This document shows, one piece after another, positions 27,073 to 39,785 of a stretch of DNA of 64,000 nt (the first letter of the stretch is position 1; every line of letters begins with the position of its first letter). The position numbers and the translations under genes are program-made. Source of the stretch: Typha latifolia (taxonomy: Eukaryota; Streptophyta; Magnoliopsida; Poales; Typhaceae); the NCBI GenBank assembly GCA_019914945.1, contig CM034112.1, forward strand, positions 1,883,001 to 1,947,000, given 5' to 3'. A model generated the notes under the pieces. The model was not told the DNA's origin. It saw only the letters and a list, made by a program, of their open reading frames with translations, and searched no databases.

Positions 27073-28272
27073 CCTCAAATATATGCTGCTCCGATGGTAT
27101 AATTATTCTGAAACTGTTGATAGTGAGTATCTTATCTCCAAGAATATGATCAACATGCTCAATTTACCAGTGTACGTTTACCAACACTGGGGAAGAGCAA
27201 ATTAAGTACATATGCATAGAAACTTAGATTCTTGTAACAGCATAACATGAGAAATCAGAGAAGAAGACACCTTGTCTTGAATTCTGTAAGAAAACCCTTG
27301 TCTATTAACGGTTATCATCAATAGTTTGAAAGCTTGAAGAGTTACTATCTCTTATTCACTCGAGTCTTGAAGATATCATGATAATTTTGCTCTAACTTTC
27401 TAACTGGCATTGTGTCTGTGGAATTCAGTATTAGAAGTAGGAGATGTTGATACCTAGATGAAAATTAGTGAAAACCACAGTGAGGTTTCCTGTCAATTCC
27501 ACTTCAATTGAGGAACTCAGAGTGAATCATTAGATTGATTAGGCAATTTGAAGCATGTTTCAGGATTCAATTCCATTGGTGAAGCCCACATGATGCCAAG
27601 CCTTCTCTTAATCCTTCTTTCTGCTGCTATTATATAATCCTTCTACCAAATCTAAACCATTCAAACTGTGGAAACCGTCCCTCCCGCGCTTCCCACCATT
27701 TGACAAAGTCCAACTGCAGCTTGAGTAGAAAGTAAAATCCTTTCCTTTTTTTGCATCTCAATCTTGGACAATTTTTCTGCTTTACATTTTCATTAATTGA
27801 ATAATTATTAGCAGCAAGCATTAGAACTATATTTCCTTGGTTCAAAGATCAAATCTTTTTTTGTAAAATTTTCATCAACATATGACTGTTTAAACTGCAA
27901 TTGGTTATGCCTTCAGATTTGTATCTTTCTGGAGGTTGACCCAATTTGATTGGAGCATCTAAATGCATCTGCATTTATTTTGGTTTCAGACCCAGTACAA
28001 GAGAAACAACTGATGACTATATTTCTAGAGACTTAAGAATGAAATAATATATCAACCAAAATTTTCAAGACAAAAAGAATCACAAATTTTCTTTGTATAT
28101 AGGCTAAACAATCTAGATTTACCCAACAGATGAGGTGCTCTCGTATCTTCTTCGTCTTCCTTTTATCTTGCGAGGGTGAACTGTAAAAAGCACTATCTGG
28201 AATCAATTCTATAATTCCCAAAACTTCTGGGGCATGGAAGGGTAGCTCATCGATTGATCCCCTTCTGCTTGT
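27073..28272. other. Convergent intergenic region between GLR and PILS genes
   Basis: Both neighbouring genes end here, so both 3' UTRs lie in this stretch. The phrase ttctgaaactgttgata from the GLR coding end recurs just after its stop (about 27106-27122), a small local duplication. No other gene is supported. Confidence 0.5.
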
Positions 28273-30448
28273 CTAAGATAAAATCCACATGAATATTGTT
28301 GACCAAACTGTAAGTGCAACTGCTGCAATAATGTAAGTCCATAGGAAGACAACAGAACACTCCTCCTGACCAACATCAAATAGTTGAGCCATTGTAGCTG
28401 CATTACATAATAACGAGTTAATAGCCAGATAATATGCTCCATAATCTCGGACGTTTGGCTTGGATCGATAAAATTAAGAGGGAAAAAAGAAGATTAGGAA
28501 TCATTACCAATATTCATGGCAGGTGGCAGAGTAAACTGTATCATTAACACGTAACGGTACAACGGATCATGAGGAAGAAATCCAAATTCATATGCTGCTT
28601 TTACCACGCCAATCCCGATTAATGGAAGGATCACATATCGCACGATAATTACTGCTGCAATTTGCACAGGCCTAATGACAGACTTGTGGAACCCTGGTCA
28701 TATTTAGCTTAAGGAATGTTAGATGATGATTTATTGAGATAGATGACTACTAAATCAGAGGTGATGCTAGAGTTCTTTTCAAAAGAAAAAATCACCTCTA
28801 GTAAGATTTCCGCCTAGAATAAGAGTAATGCAAGGTATTGTGCCACCTCTGCATTCAGCAAACCATAAGAATTAAGTTTCACAATACAATGAAAGAAGGA
28901 AAAACTATCCTTGATTAAGAAAACAATGAGGTAAAACGTTAAACGCCTTTACCCTAATATTTGGAGGGAATCTTGTATAACTCGAAGAGGCGCGCCATTC
29001 CCGATTATTAAAGATTTCAACCATGGTATTGCACCAACGATAAAGCCTATGATCTGAGAGAAATAAAGAATTAGAAGTTCATTCCCGCATTGGTGTTCAA
29101 TTTTAATTTTTGTTGTGCAGTAAGAGTAGGAATTAATTCAAATGACATTCATGACAACATACTGCAGATATAGTTGGTGGAGCCATTAACTCCTCAATAA
29201 TTTGGTGCAGACTTTCTTTAATTCTCTCCCAGAAGCTCTTCTTGCCATACAAACTCCCACTAGATGACAGTGGGAGAACCTGCATTGGAATAAGAAATTA
29301 CGCTCTTGTTAGAGTAAATTAAAGTACTTTAATCAAGTTCTAGTTCACAGAATGTTGACGACTAAACTACTTACAAGTTGGTTTTCTTCCATATCGTCTG
29401 TTGGTTTATCTGATGGTGGAAGAGAAGCTTCCTGATCAATGGAGGAACCTTCATCTTTATATTCTATCTCCGAGACCCCTTGACTTCCTAATTTATTCTT
29501 GTGATACAACTTACCTGCCTTCTTCATGAGACTAAAGGTATGTGTCCATATGAAGAAACCACCAAGCTGCATGGAGAACAGCATTTCTTATCTTTCAGTA
29601 AATGAATGAAGAACTTGACTACCCAATGCAATAAAAGATCTGAAGTCTTATATGTTCTTCAACATTTAATTGTCATAATTCAGATAAAATAAATAAAAGA
29701 AACAGAGAATTAGCATACAGCCATGGAGAAAGATGCGTACGAGAGCCCACGAGCCCTGCAGATGCTCTGCACTTCTCCAAATGGATTTCCATCCTCCTCA
29801 CAAACTGCTGGTGCAATTATCAAGAGCAGATTGCCCAGGTTTCCTGCATTTTTAACACAAAAGACAACATTATAAGAGCAGACTTATAAACAATAAATCT
29901 TCAATAGTTGTGAAATGGAGAGCAGAAGCTTACATACCTGCGGAGCAAGAAGCGACGATAAGGCCTTCGAGATGTTGAGGTGGCTTCAGGATCTTCACAG
30001 CTAGCCAGCCAAGAAATCCTCCAACTAAGAAAGTGATTGCAATATTAACTGGCATAAACCACCTTAATGACAAGAAAAAATTGTCTCAGTTCATTGAGAC
30101 TCGAGTGATGTCGAGTTTTGAATACTACAGAAACTAATCTTAGAAATCTACCAAGAGATGATGTCGTCTAATGTGACCGTCTTTGCTAGGCTTGCAAACA
30201 TAAGAGATGGAGTAAAGACAGCAAACACAACCTGTTCAAATATCAAACAAAGTAATCAATTGTGGAATACTTGGATGGGAGAAATACCACCAATTTAAAG
30301 TGATGAAGCTGACCTTGTTCATATCTTTCCGAGCGTTGGCGGTTAAGATACTGCTATATCCAGTAGCCAGATATGCACCTAACAGGCCTATAAGAAGGAC
30401 CTGCACAATTGGCATGGAAGCCACCAGAAACAAAGAGAGGAACCCCAT
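28273..30448 (-). CDS. PILS7: PIN-LIKES auxin carrier, PILS7-like
   Basis: Ten exons (minus): 30314-30448, 30152-30231, 29938-30062, 29719-29843, 29375-29566, 29163-29279, 28953-29053, 28796-28848, 28508-28693, 28273-28397. All phases join, giving 412 residues. The N-terminus MGFLSL-LVASMPIVQVLLI matches Arabidopsis PILS7. Hydrophobic helices flank a hydrophilic central loop coded mostly by exon 5 (about residues 156-215, Ser/Asp/Glu-rich). Conserved blocks include VVFAVFTPSLMFASLAKTVT, WWFMPVNI, SAGNLGNL, GLSYASFSMALGGFF, ELMAPPTI, GGTIPCITLILGGNL, RYVLMIQFTLPPAMNI and ATMAQLFDVGQEECSVVFLW. PILS proteins sit in the ER membrane and retain auxin there, lowering nuclear auxin signalling. A leader exon and intron probably reach upstream to about 31440. 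Confidence 0.94.
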
Positions 30449-31440
30449 CTTCCACCAGCAATCTTGCTCAGGAATCAAATAGTTTTGCTATAGTACAGCT
30501 AAACCCCCTGAATTGTGATTGCCTAGTTAACCAAGATCCTGCCAATATAGATAACAGCCTCAGAGATCTCATAAAGATTTAGTCTGAATTCATTCATATA
30601 TATAAGTAAAAAGAACATATCTGTAAACAAAACTTGAACCTTCAAGATGTGAACAAGCACTATATTTGCAAGACTCTAGAACTCTAAACACGAGTAAGAT
30701 TGCGACAATGCTTGAAAAAGGGAAAATAATCATCTATCAGAATCTGGAACTTGTGATCCAAAGGAGGGATTGATAAACTTGGAATCTGGATACTAGAAGC
30801 TGGCAAACATAACTACTGTTGATCACTTTCCTCACTTACTATGAAAATTCTTATCGCTAGAGTTCTGATATTGTGCCATCAATCATGTCTCGAATAAATC
30901 ACCTAATCTTTTCCTTGGAAGGATACAAAATAAGATCACTTTGGCCTATTTGTGCAAATAATTTTTTTAAAAAAAGAAAAAGCCACAGTAATCTTCAATC
31001 ACATGATTTCAGAAGATCCTAAATAAGCGAATTAACCACTCTGTCATGAATAAATCATGAGTGTCTCTGGTATTAATCTCAACTCTAAAACAACGTACAA
31101 GAACAAGAGAAAAAAAAAGAAGAAGAAGATCCAATCATAAAGAAGAGGCTCTTTTACCCGCCAAACCAATCCAAACGCAAAAAATCTTTGATCGAGGGGA
31201 GCCAAAAAAAAAAAAAAAAAAAAAAAACTCGAGAAATCGAGTTCTTGTAAGAAACTCCAACGCCATGAACCCAATAAAAGCTTAGAATTAGAGAAAAACT
31301 TTGAGAGATAGAAGCTGACCTCCTGAAAGCTACCGACTTGGAAGCAGACGGAGAAGGGAAGAGATAGAGAGGAAGAAATCACGCGAGAGGACGGAAATAT
31401 TCGAGGGAAATACGAGAGTTTTTATAGCACTACAGCAAGT
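30449..31440 (-). other. PILS7-like gene 5' leader and leader intron (inferred)
   Basis: A purine/pyrimidine-biased leader around 31320-31400 with a possible donor (CAGGAG/GTCAGC) near 31318 suggests a leader intron running to just before the start codon. The interval contains a run of about 24 A at 31204-31227 and no coding evidence. Confidence 0.4.
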
Positions 31441-33040
31441 CACCAACCAACCAACGGCGTATACTTATCCCCCACCGATTCATGTGTTGTCAAACAGTAG
31501 GATATCAAAAAATCTTTCTAGGGAAGGCCAAATATAGCAGCCTTTACGTAAAAATTCAATAAATTGTACATAGAACACCCTCTACTTTGCATCTATTATA
31601 GATTCAGGGTGTTGTTTATAAATTTTCATAAACGTTTTGGACTTTCCGTTTGCCTTCGACTTGTTTGACTCGAGAGTTTGGTCGACTCCAGGCTTTGAGG
31701 AGAACTAACGACGACGTCACGTCGGCTGCCGCCGATCGCGGTCCATGCACGTGCGAATTATTCTGATTTGATTGGAGATTAAAAAAAAAAAGCAAATTAT
31801 TTTCCTCTCTTTTAACTTTATCCATAAATACTCTGGGCGTTTTTTTATCTATTGATAAATTAAAGGGTGTATAATATATTTTACATACGTGGTGGCTAGA
31901 TTAATCCTTTCCTTAATAATAGGAGTGTCAATTTCTACAAATTTATTATTTTTTTTATTTTTTTTTAGATAAAATAGATAGCTAAGAGAGAGAAATAAAA
32001 TATGACTAATTTATCCCTACTTTTTACTTTTTAGAAAGTGACTAATATTTATAGATCCTTTGACATAAGAAAAAGACAAATTTAAAACGCGTGTGTCCTC
32101 TTCTTCGAAACGAAATTTGAAGTATTTTCATCGAATGCCATTTCTCCAGTTCGATTTGTATACTATCTTATAGGTTACGCTATGAATTTGGCTTCATTTT
32201 TGCCATTGGTATAAGAAGTCATAGCAATGCAAACTGGTATTGGTCGAATTATTTAAGATGGCATCTTTATGAATAGGAGGAGAAGGAAACATGCGATGCT
32301 GTCATGAAAGCAAAAGCCTACATTCATGTCTCAAAGCAACAAAATAAAACTCGGATTGCGGTCATGAAAGCAAAAGAAGAAGGAAACGGAGACTGGAGAG
32401 GGCTACAAATACATTGAATTCCATGCCCTAACTAAGAGGAGTGTTGTATATTTCTTTATTATCTTTTTACTCATGCCTGTATGTGGTCACTCAAAACAAC
32501 ACCCCTTAATATACTTGTCTATTTTAACATGATACCCCCCCTCAAGCTTAGCTGTTTGCTTTAAATTTAAGGGCTCCTACCGTACTGGTTCACAGTAACA
32601 AAAACATAATTTTTATTTAATTAAGTTAACTCTTAAAAAAATTAAGACTAACTAATTGAGTTCAGAGATTAATCTCAAACCAACCAAAGGCCCCTAGTTC
32701 TTATTTATATGCATTTCTTTCGATTATATGTTTTTTTCGTCTATTAAATTACAAATATTTTAACACATAGTTATCCGCACAAAAACTATAGAGCAGTATA
32801 AATGCAAAAAAATTAACTCCTTAAATTAGGTTTAAGTAACGTGGCTAACCTTCTCTTCATCGCTGCCGACTCAGTTTGTCCTGTTGTTGGGATACTTTTA
32901 ACTTCTTGTCCATTATTTTTGGGGAGTAGAGAGAGAAGGCTGCAGAATGATTGGCTATGTTTATATCAGCCATGACGACCAGCTTAGGTTTACAGCAATT
33001 AAAAGGATAGTTTTTTTAGCAAACTAGGACGGTTCTCATG
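31441..33040. other. Intergenic DNA
   Basis: I see no gene. 31441-31800 has mixed composition and could include PILS promoter elements. 31800-33040 is AT-rich with short frames only. Confidence 0.5.
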
Positions 33041-33042
33041 TA

Positions 33043-33315
33043 TTTTTATCAAAATAAATTATATTTTAAATTTATTAATAAATAGGGTTTAATGTATTAT
33101 AGTCATAATAAAAATATCAAACTAATTAGTCTTTTTATCTCTAAGTAAAAATACTAATCAGTTCAGCGTTTATGTGTATAAATTTTTTTAACTTATTTTT
33201 TCAGCAGTTAAGACAAAAAATTAAGAACTGATTAGCATTTTTAAAAACGTGATTAGTTTAATATTTTTATTAGGTAATAAATTTGAGAGATAATCTATTT
33301 CAGTAAAAAAAATAA
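33043..33315. mobile_element. Foldback MITE, family shared with 61617-61966
   Basis: The left arm (tttttatcaaaataaatt..., ataaaaatatcaaactaattag) is an imperfect inverted copy of the right arm (ctaattagtttaatatttttatta... ending tttcagtaaaaaaa). The arms are about 90-100 bp and the centre is short, so most of the element can fold on itself. The same arms and the word ttagtttaatatttttatta occur at 61617-61966. There is no coding capacity. Target-site duplication was not resolved. Confidence 0.6.
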
Positions 33316-33704
33316 GAACAAAAGATACCAACTAGTTGCATTATTGACTCAAATCTTGCCTTAATATATAACCTTATCATATGCTTCTAGGACATACTCA
33401 TGTGACGAATGGAGCAACGAGTAAATCTGACTGAGTTGTCATTATAAAATATGTGAGTTAGATGTGCATCATGATCCTTTCTAATTAGTACTCTCAGCAT
33501 TCATTTACTCTCTTATTTACTGAAATACTCTTCTTCTCTCAGCCCTGTTCCCACCTTCTGCAAACAGAAACGAAAAAGGAACAAAAAAATCCACATGAAA
33601 AAATATATTTTAGTCAACAAAATGAAAGATATTGCGAGTATTTGTTACAAACGAATCAAGGTCAAAAGTACTGAAATATAGGTGATAAATATGCAAAAGA
33701 AACC

Positions 33705-33710
<6 letters not shown>

Positions 33711-33738
<28 letters not shown>
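33711..33738. repeat. (GA)n microsatellite, 14 units
   Basis: An uninterrupted ga dinucleotide run of 28 bases in intergenic DNA. Confidence 0.95.
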
Positions 33739-33743
<5 letters not shown>

Positions 33744-34087
33744 TGACAGAATGCAGAATATTACTATTAGAAATTTGGAGCTTAGAAGGCTTCGTTGGAG
33801 GACATTGGTTCACAGTGTAAGTTCTACATATCAACTGTTAGTCTGAAGCTTTATTACCAACATCCTAAAGCCTCTTCTTGATTGTTCCGAGCAACTAAGT
33901 AGAACCGGTTCTATGAGGAGAAACAACGGCCCAGAAATAAGCTGAGAAAACAAGGTCACAATAGCAATGAAATAAAGCCCAAGGAAAGAAAAAGAAATTT
34001 GAGTCAGGAAATTCCACATTAGATTTATATTCTTCAAGAAAAGAGGATATGAATTGTTTCAACACAGTGTGATACATCGTACATCAC

Positions 34088-34275
34088 CAAGGTGATAGCT
34101 TAGTGGCAATGGATAAGCACTTTAAAAGTCTGTCAGTAAGTTCAAATCTATAAGTGCTATGTAGAAAATTGTGAGAGCATAAGACTTAGGGCAGGATAAT
34201 ATCCTGTTTGCCTTGTAATTGGAGATGGATGTTTTCATCATTTGCCGCCCACTTAGCCTATGGGCTCCAACCAAT
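34088..34275 (+). mobile_element. tRNA-derived SINE-like element
   Basis: tagcttagtgg at 34096-34106 is a perfect fit to the RNA polymerase III A box (TRGCNNAGYGG). A B-box-like agttcaaatct follows about 43 bases later, starting at 34139. The sequence after it ends in a CT/AG-containing unit near tgggctcc. This arrangement is that of a plant SINE head rather than a functional tRNA, since no acceptor stem or anticodon arm can be drawn. The end coordinate is approximate and no target-site duplication was identified. Confidence 0.5.
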
Positions 34276-34361
34276 TAGAAAAACAAACACACAGAGTAAC
34301 ACGTAAATATATGATAACTTAAGAAGTGTGAAGTAATTTTCTATGCACATAATTTGAACAT

Positions 34362-34366
<5 letters not shown>

Positions 34367-34393
<27 letters not shown>
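34367..34393. repeat. (AC)n microsatellite
   Basis: An uninterrupted ac dinucleotide run of about 27 bases in intergenic DNA. Confidence 0.95.
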
Positions 34394-34399
34394 AGCTCT

Positions 34400-37300
34400 C
34401 AGATGTATTTATCATATGCTGATTGCTAACCATGTAAGATAAAAGAAAACCAATAAACACTGGCAGCACACTACAAGATTAACGATCCAAGTACCTGCAG
34501 TCAGCTTTGATGGTGATTCGACTCTTCATACTTCAAATTCTCCTCTTGCAAATAGAACTAAATGACAAGTCCAGAGAACTGCCACTCAGTGGATGATTTT
34601 TCCATGATCATAAGGTCCCGCTCATCTATGAAATAAGATCATTTTAAAAGGAAGTATTTTAATTTTTAATACAAGAAGAAAAGAGTTAATACCGATATAA
34701 GTTATTATATTGTTTAGTTAATATTAGTATAAAGAGTAATAATTATATTTGATTTAATATAAAATTAATATTAAAGTAATAAAGAATAATAAATTCATAT
34801 TAAAAATTTTGTGATATTTTAGTCAAATGACGAAAATTTTAGATATTTAATTTTTTTTACTATATTATAAAGAAATTTTTTTATTGGTACAATTTAAGTT
34901 AACCCAGATTGTTAAATAAAAATTATAAATTAAAAAAAGGGGTGGGATACAAAATCCTCAAATGCGGGGTGTTTATAAAATTCTCTACGTTTTAACTATA
35001 AAGCTATTAAATTGTCTATCCAACATAGTGTATTTATTAGACAAATTAATTGACTATAAGGGTAAATTATATATTTTGAGAATTTTATTTTATTTTTTAT
35101 ATTTAATATAAAAGAGTGTTTTTAGTAATTTAAACATAATTATATTAGGGTTAGATAAAATTTTTTAATAGTCTCACTTTATAAAAACAATTAAAAGTAT
35201 GATGATTAGTTTGGTAAAAGCAAATTTATATAAGGGACAAATTATGGCACAAGTACGGAGAGGAGAGGTCCTATAATGTATTTAACTCTTCGTTCATAGA
35301 TGTTGGGCTTAATATGGAGCCCATGGCTCAAGCTTAGGCTTAGAAATTTATCTAGTATCAGCTTTCATGAACTAGAATAATTACATCTAGATCTTTTGAA
35401 TTATTGCATATTTTCACATACATCTTCTCATTTATTTATTTCTTAGTATAGATTATAGAATTCATATTAGTCTTTTTCAAATTAATAAAAGCATCTCAAT
35501 CATTGGGATACCAATCAGTAAACAGATAAAAGGATTTTAAAGTTATATTACCTTCATGATAAGATAGCTTAGCAACTAATAACCATGATAGCATTGGAAA
35601 CTAGCTCTTTAACTATGATGACAACCTCCATGTGAGCAGTGTGACAGTGATGATGCCCCTCCATTTATTTGCCATTAAATATGCAAGATAGCAAGCACTT
35701 CCGTGCCAAATTGCCAAGTCCAATAGTCCATGGACAAAATTATTAGCCTTATCAATAATGAGAAGAAGATAAATTTTGGGCCCATTGCTTAGCTTTTGCT
35801 CTTTACCATTGAGAGTTTGAGACCAACTTAAGCTGGCCCCATGTAAGTCCCAAATAGACATATGATAATAAACATATTTCTTTCGGGCCGACCATTGTAG
35901 TTCAGTAATTGAAGATCTATAGGTTCGATTCGCTCCGTAAATATTAAGATTGATATTTTGATAAATTTTCTATTGAAATGTTATATGCTCGTAAAATTTG
36001 GACGGCCGTCTAGCTTATATAATGTCATGAATATAGGAAAAGAAAATGTGTGAAAAGTTTGAGTTGAGTGAATAAAGTTTGGGCTTGATGCTGAGGAAGT
36101 GACAACCCAATTAATGGAAAAGCTAAAGGTAAGGTTGGTTGAGGTCTCTTTTGTTGGACTTTAGGCCAACTTCTTAGGTGGAATGGAACTATTTTGGCTC
36201 CATTTATTTCCACTTTATAGGATCCTATTAAAGTATGGAAATTGATATTTTGTTATGTACATAGCAAATTAAATTTTTATTTGTATGTTGATTTATTTGC
36301 CCTCAAGTTATTGGCTTAGATTGTTCTTCTTCCCAGATGAGTTATTAGAGAGTAAAAAGGTTATTATATAAAAAAAGAATATATAAATATCAATTCACTT
36401 AAAGAAGTATATACTTTATTTCCTACCTTACCATAAAGTGATTACTATTTGATCAGATTGGCAACATAGTTGATCAGAGAACTCTATGAAGTAGGAATAT
36501 AGCTCCAGATAAAGAGAACAAAAATAATGACTTCTCCCTCAAGTTTAGAACATTCTTCTATAAAAGTTGAGTGAAGATGTAGAAAGAGAAATAAATTCAG
36601 CAATATAGAGTAATATTCCATCATCAAGGGATTTTGTTATTTAAAAAATAAGTTAAACTATGGAAATACCACCTCTTAGTAAAAATTGCTTACTAAAAAC
36701 TTTCGCAAAAAGTGAGTATGACATGTTAATTTATACAAAGATATTACAATCATTATGTACATAAAATTAATTTAATTTATTTGATAATTATAGGTTAAGT
36801 ATAAGGTGTAATCAAGCTAAGCTCTATTCGAACTTGCTTGAAAATTGAAATTAATTCGGTCTAACCTAAAGCATTAAGCTACCAACTAACTCTATTAGAG
36901 TTGGTAGGTACTTCACCATAACAAAAGAGGTCATGGGATCGACTTCAATTATAAATAATTATTATGTAAAAAACTATTTGGTAGTTAATAGTGCATTGGC
37001 TTAATAACTTAGCTCGACTAATTGCTGATGGTAAGGTTGGCTTAGAGAAGCAACTTTGCAGCGCGATGAGTTGGAACAATATCTAAGCGGCGTTTAGTTC
37101 AAAGTAATTGTTCGGCGGCGCACACAACTTAAAATCTACACTAAACGCTTAGTATATTAACTAAAGTTTGATAAGTTTTTAGTGTCTTTGTATTTAAGGA
37201 GGGTTGACTTTTTGTCGAACTCATATCTAATCTTCAAGCTCTTGAATAATAAATAACCTAAAACATTAAACTTAATAAAAGTTTGAGTGCTGAAGCTAGG

Positions 37301-37560
37301 TTTGAAATTAATTTTACTTTTGATAAGTCAAGTTTGACTCATTTTAAATACGAGCTAAGTTTGATTGAGTCATCTTGATTATTTGCTAATAATAAGCTGT
37401 TTTGAGGTTATAAAGACAAAACATGACTCGTTTAATAATAAAACATTCATATGATTTTTTTAATAATAATTAACTATTTAAATAGGATATTATCTCCATT
37501 TTATGCCCTAATAACACTTTATTACAAACCAACCCATCTTATCCATATAATATCTTATTC
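34400..37560. other. AT-rich intergenic DNA
   Basis: No gene is supported. Apart from a SINE-like head at 35884 and short frames, the stretch is AT-rich. A region near 36870-36950 with gggatcgactt may be another decayed SINE head, but the A box is not convincing. Confidence 0.5.
35884..36020 (+). mobile_element. SINE-like element with strong B box
   Basis: ggttcgattc at 35932-35941 matches the polymerase III B box (GGTTCGANNC). About 34 bases upstream, tagttcagtaa is an A box with a few mismatches. The element begins near gggccgacc and the following body (ttgatattttgataaattttc) is typical of plant SINE bodies, with a possible end near 36020. It is too degenerate to be a tRNA. Confidence 0.45.
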
Positions 37561-37573
37561 CCATCTTATATTA

Positions 37574-37582
37574 CTATAAATA
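37574..37582 (+). promoter_or_regulatory. TATA box of the ATL gene
   Basis: ctataaata lies about 90 bp upstream of the ATL start codon. It is followed by a CT-rich leader (37600-37640), which is the usual context of a plant transcription start. Confidence 0.6.
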
Positions 37583-37667
37583 ACCAAATCCCCCACTTAT
37601 TCCCAACTCCCAACCTCCTCTTCTCCTCCTCCTTTCTCACTACTCAGTTCCATCTAAATGTGAAACT

Positions 37668-38198
37668 ATGCCTTCTCCTACACGACTCCTCCAGTCCTCC
37701 TCCCACTCCACGCCGGCGGATCCACCGATCCCCCTCGCCTTCGACTCCGACGTGGTCGTCGTCCTCGCCGCCCTCCTCTGCGCCCTCGTCTGCGTCCTCG
37801 GCCTCGGCCTCGCCTCCCGCTGCTCCTTCTTCCGCCGCTCGGCGGGATCCTCCTCCTCCTCCTCCTCTTTCTCCTTCTTCCTCCCTCCCAACAAGGGCAT
37901 CAAGAAGAAGGCTCTCCAGTCGCTCCCGACCGTCCCCTTCGCTGCCACCGGTGGGAAGATCGCCGAGTGCGCGATCTGCCTCACCGAGTTCTCGGAGGGC
38001 GACCGGATCCGGATCCTCCCCCAGTGCGGGCACGGTTTCCACGTGGCGTGCGTCGATACGTGGCTCCGGGCCCACTCGACCTGCCCCTCCTGCCGCCGGG
38101 TCCTGGTGGTCACGGATTCGTCCATGTGTTGCGCGAGTTCCAAGGCAGTGGAGGTGGACCCCAGGGACGGCGGTGGATGCAGTAGGTTCTTGCCCTAA
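37668..38198 (+). CDS. ATL: ATL-family RING-H2 E3 ubiquitin ligase
   Basis: Intronless, 176 residues, the normal form for this family. A single transmembrane span lies at about 28-48 ([20 protein letters not shown]). A Ser-rich linker (60-70) follows, then the GLD-type segment [13 protein letters not shown] (79-91). The RING-H2 finger has zinc ligands C101, C104, C120, H122, H125, C128, C139 and C142, with the ATL-typical [16 protein letters not shown]. It is most like ATL8/ATL79/ATL80. ATLs are membrane-anchored E3 ligases acting at the plasma membrane or endomembranes, often in defence or hormone responses; the substrate cannot be told. Third codon positions are strongly GC-rich, unlike the flanking DNA. 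The start is the first ATG after the TATA box. Confidence 0.95.
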   Translation: MPSPTRLLQSSSHSTPADPPIPLAFDSDVVVVLAALLCALVCVLGLGLASRCSFFRRSAGSSSSSSSFSFFLPPNKGIKKKALQSLPTVPFAATGGKIAECAICLTEFSEGDRIRILPQCGHGFHVACVDTWLRAHSTCPSCRRVLVVTDSSMCCASSKAVEVDPRDGGGCSRFLP

Positions 38199-38221
38199 AG
38201 CTTTTTAGTTTTTACTGCGAC

Positions 38222-38232
38222 CTACTACTACG

Positions 38233-38266
<34 letters not shown>
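38222..38266. repeat. (CTA)n microsatellite in the ATL 3' UTR
   Basis: A run of cta triplets with one early interruption starts 23 bases after the ATL stop codon. It is therefore probably transcribed in the 3' UTR and could vary in length between individuals. Confidence 0.9.
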
Positions 38267-39770
38267 AATTATCAATGTTCATATTGCTCTCTCTCTTTTT
38301 GTTCTTGATCTCTTTCTTTTTACCCTTTAGTACGAAAAGTAAAATCGTAGTAAAGATTTGTAAATAGTAAAATGGAAGGGTCTGAAATGGAAGATCTGAA
38401 GTTTAAAGTTTCACATATCACTCTACTCTCTGAAGAAATCTATGCAAAAGTAGAATTACATTGAGATGTAATCTCTTATGAATCACTTTTATGTCATGTG
38501 AGATGAATTAAAAAAAAAATCCAATTCTAATATTTTTGAGATAAGTCGAAACTTAATCTTGTGAATTCGAGAATATTATGTTCCTTTTTTAACTTCTGTA
38601 GAGAAGTCTGCCATGCCAATTTGTCACTTAGTTTTTAGATCTCCACACCCACTTTTCATGCCGTCAAAATGACTTTAACAATTAAATTCTTAGATTAACT
38701 TGACTGGTAGATTTTCTTTTTTTAGAAAAAAAAAACTAAAATTTGGCTCATTTTGGAAGAACATCCAGGAATATACGCTAAGCATATGCTAGTTTAGTTA
38801 TTAACTCATTTTAATATAGTTCTCACCTGGGTAGAAAGGCCATTGAAGCCAATGAAATAGTTGAATTTGGCCATCGTGAATCACTTTGTTGCAATTTGCA
38901 AGCTTTCAGCCCACCCAATCTGACCCTTGATCGATTGGCGAAGTGGGAAACTAATTAATTAACTTTTGTTAATTAGGTTCAGCGTTTGAATGCTATAGGC
39001 ACCCATAAACGGATATATTTGTTTAATTAAGAGCAAGTAAGGTATTATTATGGTAGTACATTCTTTTAGGCGTAGTCCATATCCTTAATATAGGTTTGAA
39101 GTTTCTAGGGCATTTGTTTTTTTATCATTATTTCTTAGATGCAAAAGTATACTATTATACCAAATCTCAAAGTCCTATTATTGTCAGAATTAAATGCTCC
39201 CGAAACATATCAACTTGTTGTGCCGAAACATATCTAACTTGTTGTTCCTCCAAATCATCACATAGTTGAGAGATATATCAACTTTATAAGAGTTAGTTGG
39301 TGATATTTCTAACACTTTTTTCTTAACATTAAATAGTGAAAGCTAGATGTGGGTTAATTAAATGACTAACTATTTTAGAAGTTATTGCGCTGTCAAGTTA
39401 CTTCCGAGCCGTGAAGTTAATCCATTAAACTATTAAATATTTTTTTTCATAATAATTATTTAAAATTATAGTTTATTTACTTATTTTTACGATAGTTGGT
39501 TGGTGTGATGTTTCTAACTTTTTTTTATAGAAATGAAATTAGAATTTTTTTCTATGGAAGGGTTAAATTAGCCGATCTAAACATTGGAAGAGCTAACTCT
39601 ATTATCAAGTTTTACATCATACAGAGTCTGCTGAATAATGAACAAAAAAAAAAACAAGCTTTCCCACTTGAAAATAATTTTTACTACACAGGTTGTATTA
39701 GATTCCTACAACCTCCGTCACAGGCAACCCCTGCCATAATCAAACGAGCACCCTCCCCCTCTCGACTCTC
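38267..39770. other. Intergenic DNA
   Basis: Beyond the ATL 3' UTR this is AT-rich DNA without a recognisable gene. Confidence 0.5.
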
Positions 39771-39785
39771 GAGTGCTCTCGCATG
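39771..39785 (+). repeat. Left target-site duplication of the LINE
   Basis: gagtgctctcgcatg, identical to the 15 bases immediately after the LINE poly-A tail at 41774-41788. Confidence 0.95.

Noticed and set aside
31204..31227. Poly-A tail of a retroposed copy
   Set aside because: A 24-base A run without any recognisable retroposed sequence before it or a flanking duplication; most simply a homopolymer in the PILS leader intron.
34088..34275. Functional tRNA gene
   Set aside because: A and B boxes are present but no cloverleaf with acceptor stem and anticodon arm can be drawn; a SINE head fits better.
37640..38208. Frames of 143-182 codons overlapping the ATL gene
   Set aside because: They are alternative frames of the very GC-rich ATL coding sequence; only the 37668-38198 frame has the RING-H2 ligands.
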